This document shows positions 33,521 to 46,708 of a DNA stretch of 64,000 nt, one piece after another. The translations under genes and the position numbers were made by a program. Positions within the stretch are counted from its first letter, which is position 1; every line of letters starts with the position of its first letter. A model generated the notes under the pieces. It had not been told where the DNA came from. It saw nothing but the letters and a program-made list of their open reading frames with translations, and did no database searches. This stretch comes from Trebouxia sp. TZW2008 (taxonomy: Eukaryota; Chlorophyta; Trebouxiophyceae; Trebouxiales; Trebouxiaceae): assembly GCA_002118135.1 (NCBI GenBank), contig BDIU01000155.1, positions 248,001-312,000 of the forward strand, read 5' to 3'.

Positions 33521-33883
33521 TCAAGAAGCTGTGCGGCGACAGCTTGTTGAGGCGATTGATACCAGTGTGAAGACGATTCCAAGCAGGCCGTATCCTCCAC
33601 CCGATGGCCCAACATCGTCGCCGTGAAAGTCTGTGCTGGGGATTGGAGTATTGTTTCCTCCGCCGCCTCCGTAGCTTGCAGAGCAAGTGGACTCAGCGAG
33701 CCGGTCGGTCACCGCAATACCCGCATCCGAGACGTTTCGATAATTCACACGACGAGGCCGAGTGTGCGGCAATGAAGAAGCTTGCTTGTTGCGTCTGTTG
33801 CTGGCACGCGTGCAAATATTGCGCCGATGCCACAACACGAGCTGATGTCGGTATGGCTGCAGACTACACTGCAAAGTGGGCAT
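33521..33883 (-). CDS. hypothetical small protein, possibly organelle-targeted
   Basis: Open frame of 120 residues ending only 25 bp upstream of the acyl-CoA reductase start. The N-terminal third is Arg-rich (RRNICTRASNRRNKQ), the middle is acidic and Gly-rich (SYGGGGGNN), and the C-terminus has one hydrophobic segment GLLGIVFTLVSIAS. This layout is seen in small plastid membrane proteins. No family recognised and the start is uncertain. Confidence 0.35.
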   Translation of the reverse strand: MPTLQCSLQPYRHQLVLWHRRNICTRASNRRNKQASSLPHTRPRRVNYRNVSDAGIAVTDRLAESTCSASYGGGGGNNTPIPSTDFHGDDVGPSGGGYGLLGIVFTLVSIASTSCRRTAS

Positions 33884-34434
33884 ATAACAGCCAGCGCATG
33901 TATGCGAGAAAGGTCAACGCGTGGGCGACATCGAGCAGCTTGCACCACAGATCGCGTCACTACTTGCACAAAATTATGATGTGAGCCCGACAGAAGCATG
34001 CGTACGGCGACCGCCTCGCGCTGCAGTGCAAATTCGGTCGCTAAATGCAAACGGTCTCAGCCTTAACAAATTTGCATAACGCCTGCCTGTCTAGCCAGTC
34101 AGGGCTGCATTCACTTGCTGGCCATGTCTCTCCACTGCGCACACATCACACACTTTTGACTGGTGGAATCTTGTAACAAATTTGCTCAAAGCACTCTTGA
34201 GGTGGCTACCAAAATGACACTTTACAGCGTTTGAATTGGTTTTGTGTGCATTGCCAATGCTGACTCAGAGCTGGTGATCATGATTGCTAAAAGTCTGTCA
34301 TGCTCACTTGATTTGCATGATGCAAAGTGCTATGCTCAAGAACGAATGCCCAGGCATTGACGTTGGCAGGTGTCAACTGTGTCAGCTCAGTCTGAATTCG
34401 TACCACTTGGCTGAAACACATGCAGACTGTCTAG
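33884..34434. other. intergenic, no gene recognised
   Basis: No convincing coding signal in about 550 bp. Confidence 0.35.
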
Positions 34435-36913
34435 TCATCTGTGGTTATCAGTGTACATGTTATGATATATTCTGTACATCTGGTCAGGACTGGCACCAAA
34501 GTACCATCTCAGGGAGATGTAGAAATGAATCCAGGTAGCTTGTACAGCGCCCCAATTACTCAGCCGCCGCCCACTTGTCACATTGACTGGATTCATGACC
34601 ATGAACGTCCTCCCTGGACTTCTTTTGTTGTGACCCTGGAGCGGTTCAGCTTTTGCAGCTGACCCATGTTCATGCATTCTGATGCTTAAATCGACATCCT
34701 CCATGATTGGCAGATCTTCTTTGAAGCCGCCAACTGCCTTGAAGGTGGCCGCTCGGCAGAACAAGGTCTGATCCCCAAACAGACAGCGGATGCCCCTACA
34801 GTCACATTTCAAGCTGGCAGCCCCTATCAGTGTGAAAGCAGTTTGGCTTCAATGTGAAGCTGTTCTGACTCCATACTGCAATGCAGCATAGCCCAGAGAA
34901 GTACTGTGCAAAGTGGTACATGTCCAGTACATTAATGACACATCAGCAACTACAGGCACTTTGTGCTCATTTGCTACAGACAAAATATACCAGGTACTGT
35001 GTACTAAGTGTGGAGGTATGTAGTTTTGCATGTAGCATGCAGCAGCAGTACTTCAGGGCAACAGCCTGCAGCAATTTGTCATGTCACCTGACAAAGGCCA
35101 GAGGTCGCAGCAATGCTGCAACGTAATATGTCTTGACAAGGTGATGTAGGGTCATCCCATGTAGCCTCTTGCCATCTGTCTGAATGATGGTCCTGAAGCC
35201 GCCCAGCACGTTCTTGCTGTTATTCATGACCCCTCTGACCACAGCAACCAGCTCTTTTGGTGGCTGTGTGTCCGCATGTAGGAAGCATAGGAGATCCCCT
35301 GCAATAAACACACAGTGATAATGACCCACCTTGACACAATGGAGCAAGCAAGGCCATGAGCATACCATCAAACTTCAGCAATGTATTAGCAGCTGATTTC
35401 TGTCATCGGTGTACAAGTGACATGTCTGTACATGTGCTTGCAAGCGGTTTTGCTTACATCAGTTTCATGATGAACATGCTCAAATTGAGATTGTGATGGC
35501 AGAACAGTATCAGGAGCATCATGCTGTGTTCCTCTTCATTCTATTTGCGCGCTTCAGCAAATGAAGTATGCAATGTTACAGCAAGCAAGTTGGCATTGCT
35601 GCAAATGTAACACATGATTGGCAAAGACAGTACTGAAATGACACTGACAGTTGCGGTGTATAGTCACCTGATGCAGCGCTAGCACCTAGATTCATTTGCC
35701 TTGCTCTGCCGGCTTGTGAAAGCAGCACAGGAACACCCATGCTGGCCACAATCTCTCGTGTCCTGCGCTGAGATTTGAATCGTAAAGAAAAGAAAAGAAA
35801 CAAGGAAGATGTTGCACGTGCTTATGCATGAGCAAGCGCATGTGCAACTGCTGGCAACCACACTGCCTGCCATTGTCTTGCATGATTGTTATAACTATTG
35901 TTGCCCGCAAACTGAACTCAACTGAGCAACATTCAAGCCATGCATCTGCAGACCATATGCTCAATTTGTGCCAGAGACCATACCTGTCTTGGCTGTTTCC
36001 ATCAACCACCAAGACTTCATGAGCAGCAGGGCTCAAGGACAGGACAGCTCTGATGGTGACTGCAATGCATTTCTCCTCATTCAGCGCCTAAAATCGAAAA
36101 AAAGATGATGAAATTGACAAAATCAGTCATGTGAAAAAGCTTACAGAAGCACGGTCAACTCAATGCCATGCTTTTGCAGCTGGAGGAATCAGCTCAAACG
36201 ACAACATGAATGAGCACAAAAGCCTGAAAATGGAGATGAGTGAACGAACATGAACATGAACATGAACGTGAATGAACATGAACATGAACATGGACATGAA
36301 AATGAACATGAACACGAACACGAACATGGTCCTGAACATGAGTTAACATGAGTGCAAATGAGCATGAACATGCATGAGCTTGCATGATGGCACGGTGCAT
36401 AACGCCAAATGCAAGCTCACCGGAATGATGATTGACACTCTGCCAGGGTGATCATAAAAGTCCGCCCATGAGCGTGGAGTTGTCACTACAACCCAACAGA
36501 CACAACCAGCAATGACCAAGGCCTGCAGAAAGAACAAAAATGCTTTCTACACTGCGCTCTTTGTACCTGCTGTGTGGCGCAAAGACATACCAGCACTGCC
36601 CATTTGAAGGGCCCACGGCCACCTGAGTCACCATCGTCCGAGCTGGTGAACTTTCTGGACCCAGGACCCCCTCCTCCGGATCCGTAATCACCAGAACTTG
36701 AACCTTCTCGATGGACGGCATGCACTGCAGGCATCGGATCAGCTTGCACCGATACGCCTATAGTACATACCTGCCAGTATGCCCCGCACAGTTACCTCGA
36801 TTGGAGCCTTTGCTGTCTCTGCATGTGGTACTCGGCCGGCTGAAAGGTCTTGCTGGACTTGCAGCAGGCCGGTAAAATCCGCAGGCTGGCCTGGCGCTGG
36901 CAGTGACTAGCAT
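34435..36913 (-). CDS. family 2 glycosyltransferase, TIGR04283-like, plastid-targeted
   Basis: Predicted membrane-anchored GT-A glycosyltransferase of the type shared by cyanobacteria and plastids. Exons (minus): 36913-36796, 36757-36591, 36522-36421, 36087-35984, 35762-35668, 35298-35088, 34795-34435; phases 1,0,0,2,1,2 agree, giving 385 residues. The N-terminus MLVTASARPACGFYRPAASP is typical of a plastid transit peptide, followed by an acidic Gly/Ser linker and one TM helix (ALVIAGCVCWVVV). Catalytic features: SIIIPALNEE, HEVLVVDGNSQD, SQAGRARQMNLGA, FLHADTQPP (DxD-like), and LPIMEDVDLSIRM near the C-terminus. The acceptor of sugar is unknown. Intron 3 holds a GAACAT microsatellite. Confidence 0.85.
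36238..36345. repeat. (GAACAT)n microsatellite
   Basis: Imperfect hexamer repeat over about 110 bp in intron 3 of the glycosyltransferase gene. Confidence 0.9.
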
Positions 36914-37940
36914 GCTCCGTCCGGGAGCACCATTTGTGCGCCCGTCACTGCATTTCTACGGCTTCGCAAGCTTGTTCACTATTGAGCACGTTTGCAAGAG
37001 CTCAACTGCGTCTGCAATGCGCTTTACTGCAAATTTGTAGACTCCTAGATGCAGATGCAGATTTGGTTTCAGTGCAGTGCATAACGCTTTTGCTGCTTAA
37101 GGACGCAGACCTTGTTCATGCAGTGTGCATGCAATCTACACGTGCAGACGCAGCAGAATGCATTTGTAGCTTCTCTGCAGCACATGCATCACGTCCTGAA
37201 GCTGTCTGCGCAGTCATGCAAGCTGTGGAGGGCATTTGATGCATGCTTTCCATGCAGACATCACTATAGCTAGTAAAATTAGACTTATTAGAGCTTAGTC
37301 AGATGGATGCTGATGCAAGCTCATGCGGTTGAGTGGCAGCAAGCACATCGTCAAAATTTGTGGCGTTAGTGCAGTTCTGTAGATGTGATGACAGATCAAA
37401 CAGAATCTAGTCTTGGACAACTGCTCGTACATGCAAAGGACATGCCTGACATTGGCCTTGAACATGAGATCCATGGACACCTTTGCAAGCTCATGCTGCA
37501 CATTTACAGGACACGGGGAGTCTGAATCATGATGATTTCGTGTCGTGTGGCAAAGGCAATAACAAAAGGCATCTTGCAGGCGTAAGCGCCCCTCTGACGT
37601 CAGCAAATCTTCCTTTCACGTTGCCTTGTTTGTGCCCTTTTGAGGAGATGATGTACCGCTCTTTCCGCCAGTCACTTGCGGAACACATGGCACCCATCTG
37701 GGCGACACATGCACCGACACGTGACGCTGAGAATGGCTTAAACCGTGCCTCCCAAAGCTTCCCAAATTTGTCATGGGCGGCACAATCCCAGGTAGCAACC
37801 CTGTCTTTGACGTCAACCCGTTGCCGGTACCACATACAGGCGGCTTGCCTGCTGGGCAAACTTTTCTGAAGTCGCCATTTTGAGGGGTCGTTGGTGCTCG
37901 ACCGCTTTTAAGCTGTCCTGAGCGCGGGACGAGATCCACG
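36914..37940. other. divergent intergenic region
   Basis: Between the divergent glycosyltransferase and KUP genes. A minus-strand frame at 37527-37859 has a coding-like composition (TWDCAAHDKFGKLWEARF) but no start, no splice context and no family I recognise. The G+C content rises toward 37500-37940. Confidence 0.35.
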
Positions 37941-40900
37941 ATGGCTGAGGCCAAGATCTCGAGCGAAAGATGGGTCCTTGACGCTGACTTGGAGGGCCAA
38001 AAGGCAGACCAACAGGTCAAGGTAGCTTTTCGACTGCACAGCTCGCATTCACCCTCCGCCTTGCTTTGATTTGGTCATCGTAGAAACGATTACGGCAGAA
38101 GCTTCTCTTCGGCATGTCTTTTGCATCTAGTATTCAAACATCTGCGCTGCCTGATCTGGCGTCCGCGTGTCCTGACCTTCGAGCATCGACCGCCGTTCAT
38201 TTTTCGGAGTCGTTTTTGCCGTTGACTTCATATCCGGACTTTCCCGTTGCCCGTTGTTTCGGTTACTGCCGTTTCGAGGCTTTGAATCGTCCCGCTTCTT
38301 TGCAACGTTTGTTGCGTTTCACACCATCACTTGATACGAGCGATGTCAATTGCGACAGCTCTAGTCTCCTAGCAGTTCAAGAGATAGCAGCACAAGCCAT
38401 GCTTCTGTCAGCTACAAGACAAGGTGCTTCGTCAGATGTAAAACGACTGGTTGTGCCCTGCAGAAAAAGGGCTGGTGGAACACCTTGGCCCTCACATACA
38501 GTGCAATCGGTGTTGTGTATGGAGATGTGGGTACAAGTCCTCTGTATGTGTTCTCTTCAACTTTCACAGAGAACACGCCCACTGAGACTGACGTTCTTGG
38601 CGCCATGAGCATCATTTTCTGGACCATCACCCTGGTTGTGGCTGTCAAGTACATGCTGATTGTACTGCTGGCAGATGACAATGGCGAAGGTCAGTCTACA
38701 GCTATCTCATTGCTTTGTCAAAAAGCAAAACTTGCTGGCCATGAGGCATTTTCAGACCTGCCAGCACATGCAAATGCATGCTTAGTCTGACATGGAGAGT
38801 CCGCAACAGCAAGTGCTCGCTTATGCTTGCAAGCAAAGCATCAAGGCAGATTGAGCTTTGCCTCCTGTATGAATGAGTCAGCACCTGCTCACAACAGCTC
38901 ACCACAGCACCTGAGACTGTGGCTAAAAAGGCGTGAGTCAGAGTGTGCCATACAGGTGGCACCTTTGCATTGTACTCCTTGATTTGCCGTTTTGCTGGGA
39001 TGCGGCCTGCCAACTATGGTGTCCCCGACGCCTCAGATGTGACACTGTCCCACTACAGGTCAGGCGTGACAGTGCCACAGCCTTCAGCATGTAGTATGAC
39101 TGTACAGCATACAGCTTGCGCGCACCCATGTGCTGCACAAGTAGGCATGACAAACTCAGCTTGAACCAGCGAAAATAGCATTTTGAAAATCGTTGTGGCA
39201 CGCACATCGCAGCACCCTTGATGCTTCAGCACTGCATGAAATGCAATGCATGCATGTTTGTTGCCAGATGCCAGCCAGTTGGCCCCAGCTTTTGCAACAA
39301 TCTTAACACTGCTTCTGACTTACCCTTCTGCTTGTGTTGACAAATGAGCCTTCTTGACTTGACAACCTCATTGCAAAAGGTGCCTGTGCTGTGCAGTCGG
39401 CGGTCTGGAGATGCCAACAGCAAGACGCTGTCTCGCCGCATCAGTTTCAGGCTGAAACAGATCTTGGCCATGAGCGGGGTTGCGCAGGCTTGCCTGCTGT
39501 GCCTGGTGCTCACAATGACCAGTATGGTTCTGGGTGATGGAGTCCTTACTCCTGCACAATCTGTTCTTGGAGCCATCTATGGCTTGCAAGTCAAGACGAC
39601 AGTCTCTCAAGGTGAACAAATCACCTCGTGTAAAGGTTTTTGCGATCTGTCGCCAGTATGACTTCAAGCATTTGCTCATGCTCCTTGACAGTTTTGTGCT
39701 CCATGGGCAGGATGCATTCTTGGTGTGGGATTACTGTTTCATGCATTCATTCATGTGTAATCTGAGCATACTCAGTCGGCTGCTTGCATGACTGATGGCC
39801 TTGCTGCTAGGGGTTGTGCATTGGGCCAGGCTTGCCAAAGCACGGCATGCCCTGTACTGTCCAAAACATAGATTGTGAGGTCGATGTTTGCATGGTGCAG
39901 GTGTGATCGTGGGTATCTCATGCGCCATTGTTGTTGCCATCTTTATGGTACAGAGGTTTGGCACTGGCCGTGTGGGTTCCACATTTGCTCCTGTTGTTCT
40001 GATCTTCTTTCTGTGTAACTTGATCATTGCCATCACCAACATCAGCCGCTATCAACCAGGAATATTCAGGGTGAGCTTCTGACAATTTCTGCCCTAAGCC
40101 TATCTTTCATACTGTGCCTCTTTGCTCCTTGGACTGTGCGTGACACACTGTCATCATGTGCGTAATGCTGAACCACACTCAGAAACAGGCAAGTTTGGAC
40201 CTGAAGCACAACGTCAAATTCACAATGCCCCAACGATACAGTGCCCTATGGCTGATCCATGTTGCACTGTTGCGTCGGGTGCCAGCCTTACAAGTTGCTT
40301 ACAAGCTTTGCCCTGAACAAGTGTGCTGAAACATGCCCAAGTGTAAGCAAAGCATGACATTTGTCGACTTCCCTGCAGGCTATTTCACCCCACTATGCTT
40401 ACTACTACTTCCGAGACAACCACCACTTGGGTTGGGTACAGTGCTCTGGACTGTTTCTGGCTATCACAGGTGAGATTTCCGCTCGTGTTTTACTTGTGGA
40501 TTGAGCCCATCACCAGCCCGTCTCCTGCTTTTTGCTCCACCTGCTTGCATGTTCACTGCACTGAGGCTGTCACAATGGTCTCAGTGTGTCTTCATCACAG
40601 GAACTGAGGCGACATACGCTGACTTGGGTCACTTCTCTCGACCAGCAATCAGGGTGAGTGCAGAGTACTCCTCTGTACTCATCCACATGTCTGCTGCCCA
40701 TGCAACTCTTTTCATGTCCCCTTTGCCTATCAACGCTGTCTCTGACTTGCTCCCCTTCTTGCTCTGTTGGGTTCAATTCTTGGCTCTACTCTAACATGTA
40801 TGTTCTCAGTGGTTGCTCAAATCGTCGCTCAACTCTTCCTACAGGACGTATGACTGCAGTGAGTCCGTGTGTAACAAAGGTATTGCTTCATGGCGTCTCA

Positions 40901-43900
40901 GGGTTGTGATTTTGCTGCAGATTAGTTTCTTGGTGATCTGCTACCCAGTGTTGATTCTGACGTATCTTGGGCAAGCGGCTTGGTTGATTGCGCACCCGGA
41001 TCAAGTCAGCTCCACCTTCTATGCCTCAATTCCATTTGGTGACGGCTTCTACTGGGTGAGTATCAGCCGGCTCGGTTTGTGTTGTTACATAAATGCTGAA
41101 AGTATACTACCGTATGCCCCCTTCATGTCGCAACAACATGCATGCAGCCGCACTTCTATGGAACATCTTTTCATCAGTACTACTGAAGCATCAGCTTGTG
41201 CTGGCATTCATAGCTGTAGCACTTCAGATTGCGTTAGCAGTCGATGTTTGTGTTTGCTGTGACTGCAATGCATGCTGGTTTGTGTCAAGTTGTGTGAAGC
41301 ATGAACTGATGCTAACATTAATAACTGTGTTGCTTGCCGTCGCAGTTTGCGCTTGTGAAAGCCACAGCTACAGTCCGCATAAAGCTTTCTCATAGTGCCA
41401 CTCAAATGTTGTGGGTGCAGTTTGTGTTTGTGTTTGCGACTGCTGCGGCATGCATTGCCAGCCAGGCCATGATCAGCGCGGCCTTCAGCATCATCAAGCA
41501 GTCCATTGCCCTGGGCTGCTTCCCCCAGCTCACCATCCAGCACGTCTCAACCAAGGTAAGCCATCACTGTGAGTCCTGTCCTTGCAAAATCAGGCATGCA
41601 ACAGGCTCTTGATATTGGTCAAATTGCAGCAACTGTCAGTCCTAGCTTGATGTTGCCCTGGGCTGCGTCCCACAGCTCACCATCCAACACGTTTTCACCA
41701 AGGTAAAGGTCTCAAGTCTACAGCACCTGTTCAGTCTGCCTTTGGCAGGTCATGTGCATATCGGGCTTTGAGCACAGCATGTGTGTACTCAGTCATTCAC
41801 ATCACACAGCCTCATAAACCTGTCAGCCTCCTGTAGTTGATAAGTGCTGTGCTTCCCTGCTTAACTTGCCCATGAATTCTGTCAAATGCTGATGAAGTGT
41901 CTGACACCCTGTCAAGGCTGCCCTTGACATTGCATGTTTGTATCAAGCCTAACACATGACCACACAAACACCTCTGTCATTTTTTTGCATTCTGGCTGTA
42001 TGCCCTCCTACTTTTCACACTATTCAGCTATTCCGCAGGCCTGGTCAGTCCTGTGAACTGCAAGAAACTTTACTTTGGCAACTTCAAGCGTCAACCTTGT
42101 TCAACCACTGTGGCTTGCGATGCAGGTGGCAGGGTCGGTGTACATTCCTGAAGTCAACTACGTCATGATGATTTTGACTGTGGTTGTCATCGCCATCTTT
42201 AAGACCACAGTGCAGCTTGGAAATGCATACGGTAAGCAGAAGCATATCGCTCAGCAGGCCGCTCATGCTCAAAGCACTTGCGAGCTGCATGCTGTGGGTT
42301 GCTTGGTACGCTGTGCAAAGTACAATACAATGGCAGTCTTCTTTGTTGCATGTGCACTGAATTGCAGCCTGTGAGTTTTGTGGCATGCCATGGCGGTGCA
42401 GCGCTTGCTGTCATCATGAGCAAGAACTTGCGTGGAAAGCCATGTAGCAAGTTTCACTGAGCTGCTTTCATTCCTGACAAGCCCTGCATTGTTCTGCCTC
42501 GACCTCAACAAGTTTGGCAATATGAAAAGTTTGGATGTCCACAGCAGGCTCACCTCTCCAGTGTGGATTTCTGGTCGATACTCGCAAATTCAATTTACAG
42601 TCTATATGACAAGACATATGGTGCTGGCAGGTGTGGCTGTCAGCAGCACCATGTTTGGCACGACGGCGCTGCTGTACATGGTCATGCTCATCATCTGGGA
42701 AACCAACTTGTTCCTGGCTACCGCGTTCCTCATTGGCTTTGGCTTCATTGATATGGTGTACGTAACAGGTCAGACCTCCAGACCTCCTTGACTGCATTCA
42801 AGCCTCTGAGCATATTGTGCCTGTGCCCGTCTGCCTTTATACATCAGACCTTCAGGCTTGCACCCATTAAGCCACTGAGCATGTTGTACCTGTGCCTGTG
42901 TACACAACAAGTCAGATTTCTAAGCTTGACTGCATTTAGCTCACCTACACGTTGTGCCTGTGCCTGTCTGCACAATAGGTCAGGTCTTTCAGTCTGAAGG
43001 TTTCAGTCACCACTGCTGACTCCTTGTCTGCCCTTGTCACCACAACTCTTTCAGCTCTATAAACAAGACATGTGTTGTCTGGCAACCAAGACTGCCTCTC
43101 CGTGCTCAGCCTTGCAACAAGACCCAAAATTTTGCATGTCAGAGTTGAACTGCTGCCTGCCACCAAATCGCCTCTGGCTGTTAGCAGCAGGTTGTACATC
43201 ATGCATGACTTGAAGAGCTCTATTGGAAAGCTGCTGTTTTTTCTTGTGCTCGGTGAGTCTGGTTGATAGCTGACTGTAATTTGTGTGGTGCAGCCAATCT
43301 GAACAAGGTGCCTCATGGTGGTTGGTTTGCGCTAGCTATTGGGGCAGGGGTGTTTGGCCTGAGCTTCCTGTGGTGGTGGGGCACTAGTACCAAGCTCAAG
43401 GGAGTCATTGCTACCCAGGTGGGTTGCCCCAATCATTTGATCTGTTCTTGATTAGCTGAAGACAATTGTGAAAAGGCAACTCAGGAATATATTGTACTGA
43501 TGTACAGTTTGGCAAAAAGCGGCCACAGGCATACCTGCATCATCATGATTGCTGACATGAGATGTGGTGCACAAGCTAGAAACCAGACAATTTTGCCTGC
43601 CATTGAAGGTGCTAGCAAACTTGCTGGCTGCACTTGAGGCATTCTTTCAACCGAAGTTCTTACTTCTGTTGAGCCTTTTGAGTTGTGTGTGGAAGGTCTG
43701 AATGTGGTGAAGGGTCACCTGCACCTTGCTTTTTGAGATCTTGTGGTCTTGCTATCACTGAACATCTATGATCAGCTTGGCATGCATCTCCCCTTGCAAG
43801 GCAGCAAAACCTGTTCAGCAAAGCAGCAGACATACTGAGAACAAACCCTTGGGCAGCTGCTGAGGTGCCGCTGTCAAGCAACCTGTGTCTAGCTACTTGC

Positions 43901-46708
43901 AACCAGGCTGTGAATTGAGCGACTGCATGAGTGCCTGCGTGCTCACAAGACGTCAAGGTCCACGAGAACAAAAGCAGAGCCACTTGTTGTACATGCAGAT
44001 GAAGATGCAGGACCTGCTGAGGACTGACACCATGATCAAGGCCAAGAAGCATGATGCTGTCGCTCCTGATGATGTTGAAGTGGAGGAAGGGCCTCAGGGC
44101 AAGGCAGGACCAAGCAGCCCCTTGAAGGACGCTGATGAGGGCATTAGCAGTCCCTTGGTTGTGGGTAATGGCCCTGCTGCTGCAGGTAACAGCTCTGTTG
44201 AGTGTTATGCTTTTTTTGGAATATGGGAAGTGAACTTGCGCAGAATTTTGTAGCTTGGTCGACAGGTGCTGATGTAAATTCAGCAGCCTTCTCTCAGAAA
44301 TCAATACGGCCTGACAATGTGTTCCCATGTTGCACTCCGGCACGCTTTCTTGAGTCTTGTGAGTAGCGTGTCTCAAAATGCCAGCAGTCTCTTGGTTGAG
44401 GGCAATGCCCTGCCTTCGCAGTCCTGGAAGCCGTCTGTGGTGCTAACTTTTGCCCAACTTGCATGAAACAACAGCTGACTCAATGCTGCTGGAGTGCAAG
44501 TTGCGGCTACTGACTTAACTTGGCGCTGCAGTGAAAGAGGGAGCCGGTACTCTGCCAGCTGGTGCTGGCAGGCATCGGGCAAATAGTGCTGTGCAGCCCA
44601 GCTGTGGCACTGTTGTTCGCTGATCATTCAACAGCAACTGTACCACTGCAGTGAATGAGGGAGCTCATAGAGAATCTTGCTTCCCTGACTCTGGCCCTGA
44701 CGTTTGCTGACTTGCAGCATTAGCAACGGTGCTGGTGTTGACTTCTTGACATCTGAATGCAGTGAAAGAGGGACCTCAGTACTCTGGTGAGCAGTTGGTG
44801 CTGGCAGGCACAGGCCAAGCAGTCCTGCGTATCCCAGCTGTGGCGCTGATGTTTGCTGACACGCTGTACGGCGCGCCCACCCTGCTGCCGGAGCTGGTGA
44901 ATCGGTGGGGTGCTGTGCACAAGATCCTCATCATCCTCACTGTACGCCAGGTATGCCTTACTGCACGTCTTGGTGTTGAACTTGGTACACAATCCCTATC
45001 AGCCTCATTGTCTGGCAGGTATGGCTTTCTGGCGCCCACTTAACAGCTGCCTGCAAGGTATTGCGGCCTGCTGTTCCTGGACAACTGCTGTGGCATCATT
45101 TTGCTGCCCCTGCACTGAAAGGCCATCTGCTGTACATGTTGCTGCCCCTGCCCTGAACTGCCATTTGCTGCACATGAAATGCAAATGTTTATTGTTTCAA
45201 TGATTGCTTATCCAGTCAAAATAACATTGCTCTGGTGAAGCAGGTTGTTGTAATTGCAGTTGCCTCGTGTGAAAAGGAACATCCTTGAATGTGATACGAG
45301 GCATGTTGCATTGAGGAGCTGCCAAGTCAAAGCTTCCCCAATGCACGGATGCAGGTGCCAGTGAGCACTGTGACAGATTCTGAGAGGCTGCTGTTCCGCA
45401 AGCTGCACTACCCCGGCATCTACCGCTGTGTCGCTCGCTACGGCTACCATGACCAGGTGCACATGGGCAGCAAGTTTGTCATCAAGCTACTTGACAAGGT
45501 GAAATCACACAGCGCCTGTTGCTCCCGACAACATGTTGCAGAAGCCCAAATCAGGGCATGGTCCACACAAAGCAACTGAGTCTGGCAATAATCCAGACTT
45601 GCCTGATGCTCTTGCCTTCCTGGCAGCAGTTTTGCGTGTGGCTGGAGTTGGCAAGCTCAAACATGGACAGCTTCTTGTGTCAGCATGTCTTGAAAGTGTC
45701 AACATGCATGGCTTCAATGTGTCCTCGATTGCACTTTGTGCAATCCCTGATGACTCAGGTTATCACCTTTTGTCTCAGTAAGACTTCAATTGCAACTTGC
45801 AGCGCCGATGATGTGTAAATTGTGCAAGTGGATCTGAGCACAGCACCCATCCTGGAGCAAGCCAACAGCATGATTGTGTCCTACATTGTGTACTTCGTAA
45901 TCAGTACTGTTTTATCTTGGCTTAGCATGTCTTGATCATGTGCAGATTGTTGAGGTGGACCCAAGCACAGCACCCATTGTGGAGCAAGCCAACAGCGTGA
46001 ATGTGTCCTACATGTTGTCCTTCACATGCAGCAATGTTTTTATCTTCTCTGAGCATGCTGCTCATGTGCAGATTGTTGAGGTGGACCCCAGCACAGCACC
46101 AATTGTGGAGCAGGCCAACAGTGTGAACATATCCTGCGTTGTGTTCTTCACGAACAGTACTGTCTTCATCTTGGCTCAGCATACTGATCATGTGCAGATT
46201 GTTGAGGTGGATCCAAGCACAGGACCCATTGTGGAGCAAGCCAACAGCGTGAATGTGTCCTACATTTTGTACTTCAGAATCAGTACTGTCTTATCTTGTC
46301 TTAGCATGCTGCTCATGTGCAGATTGTTGAGGTGGACCCAAGCACAGCACCAATCGTGGAGCAGGCCAACAGCGTGATCATATCCTACATTGTGTTCTTC
46401 ACAAACAGTACTGTCTTTATCTTGGCTTAGCATATCCTGATCATGTGCAGATTGTTGAGGTGGACCCAAGCACAGCACCCATTGTGGAGCAAGCCAACAG
46501 CATGAACGTGTCCTACATTGTCTCCTTCATCAAGATGTTTGCCAAGCCTGGGGCTAGGGGCGGGGTGAAGGGCATTAAGGGGGGCTTCCGCCGTTTCTGC
46601 CTTGAGTACTTGTATGGCAACATGGGCAGATTCGCTCGCAAGAGCTGGGAGGATTGGAGCATCCCTCATGGCAGCCTGTTTGAGATTGGTGTTGCCATGG
46701 ATGTCTGA
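37941..46708 (+). CDS. HAK/KUP/KT potassium transporter, 16 exons
   Basis: K+ uptake carrier of the plasma membrane or vacuole. Exons: 37941-38021, 38464-38689, 38956-39058, 39397-39611, 39901-40070, 40379-40469, 40601-40653, 40921-41055, 41421-41555, 42126-42231, 42631-42768, 43294-43418, 43999-44185, 44763-44950, 45355-45498, 46451-46708. All phases agree; the sum is 2355 nt, 784 residues, the normal family length. The family signature [19 protein letters not shown] is in exon 2. Others: [95 protein letters not shown], and the cytosolic [14 protein letters not shown]. The end of exon 1 could be 38015 instead of 38021. Four exons have decoy copies in flanking introns. Confidence 0.92.
41650..41702 (+). 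repeat. decoy copy of KUP exon 9 end with donor
   Basis: Repeats the last about 50 bp of exon 41421-41555 ([15 protein letters not shown]) 147 bp downstream, with donor GTAAAG instead of GTAAGC. Confidence 0.85.
42780..42995 (+). repeat. tandem repeat in KUP intron 11
   Basis: About three units of 70-90 bp share ttgactgcatt, gagcat.ttgtgcctgtgcc and gtctgc. They follow the donor of exon 11 directly. Confidence 0.6.
44375..44425 (+). repeat. decoy copy of KUP exon 13 end
   Basis: Diverged copy of the Ser/Gly-rich end of exon 43999-44185 (agtctcttggttgagggcaatg). The donor is not preserved. Confidence 0.6.
44532..44715 (+). repeat. two decoy copies of KUP exon 14 start
   Basis: Starts at 44532 and 44652 precede the real start 44763 by 231 and 111 bp. 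Each keeps a TGCAG acceptor followed by tgaaagaggga or tgaatgaggga. The first copy covers about 95 bp of exon, the second is shorter. Confidence 0.85.
45827..46450 (+). repeat. five decoy copies of the KUP terminal exon start
   Basis: Copies begin near 45827 (damaged), 45946, 46072, 46198 and 46323, and the real exon at 46451. Spacing is 126, 126, 125 and 128 bp. Four copies have an intact GTGCAG acceptor and about 90 bp of exon ([20 protein letters not shown]), then intron sequence that runs to the next acceptor. Copies 2-4 remain in one open frame. Confidence 0.95.

Noticed and set aside
37527..37859. Minus-strand protein-coding gene
   Set aside because: Coding-like composition only; first in-frame ATG, splice sites and any family match are missing.
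38114..38608. 164-residue plus-strand frame as a gene
   Set aside because: It covers KUP intron 1 and the start of exon 2 in the wrong frame.
45940..46377. 145-residue open frame in KUP intron 15 as a separate gene
   Set aside because: It is made of copies of the terminal KUP exon start and their intron spacers; no independent start or end.
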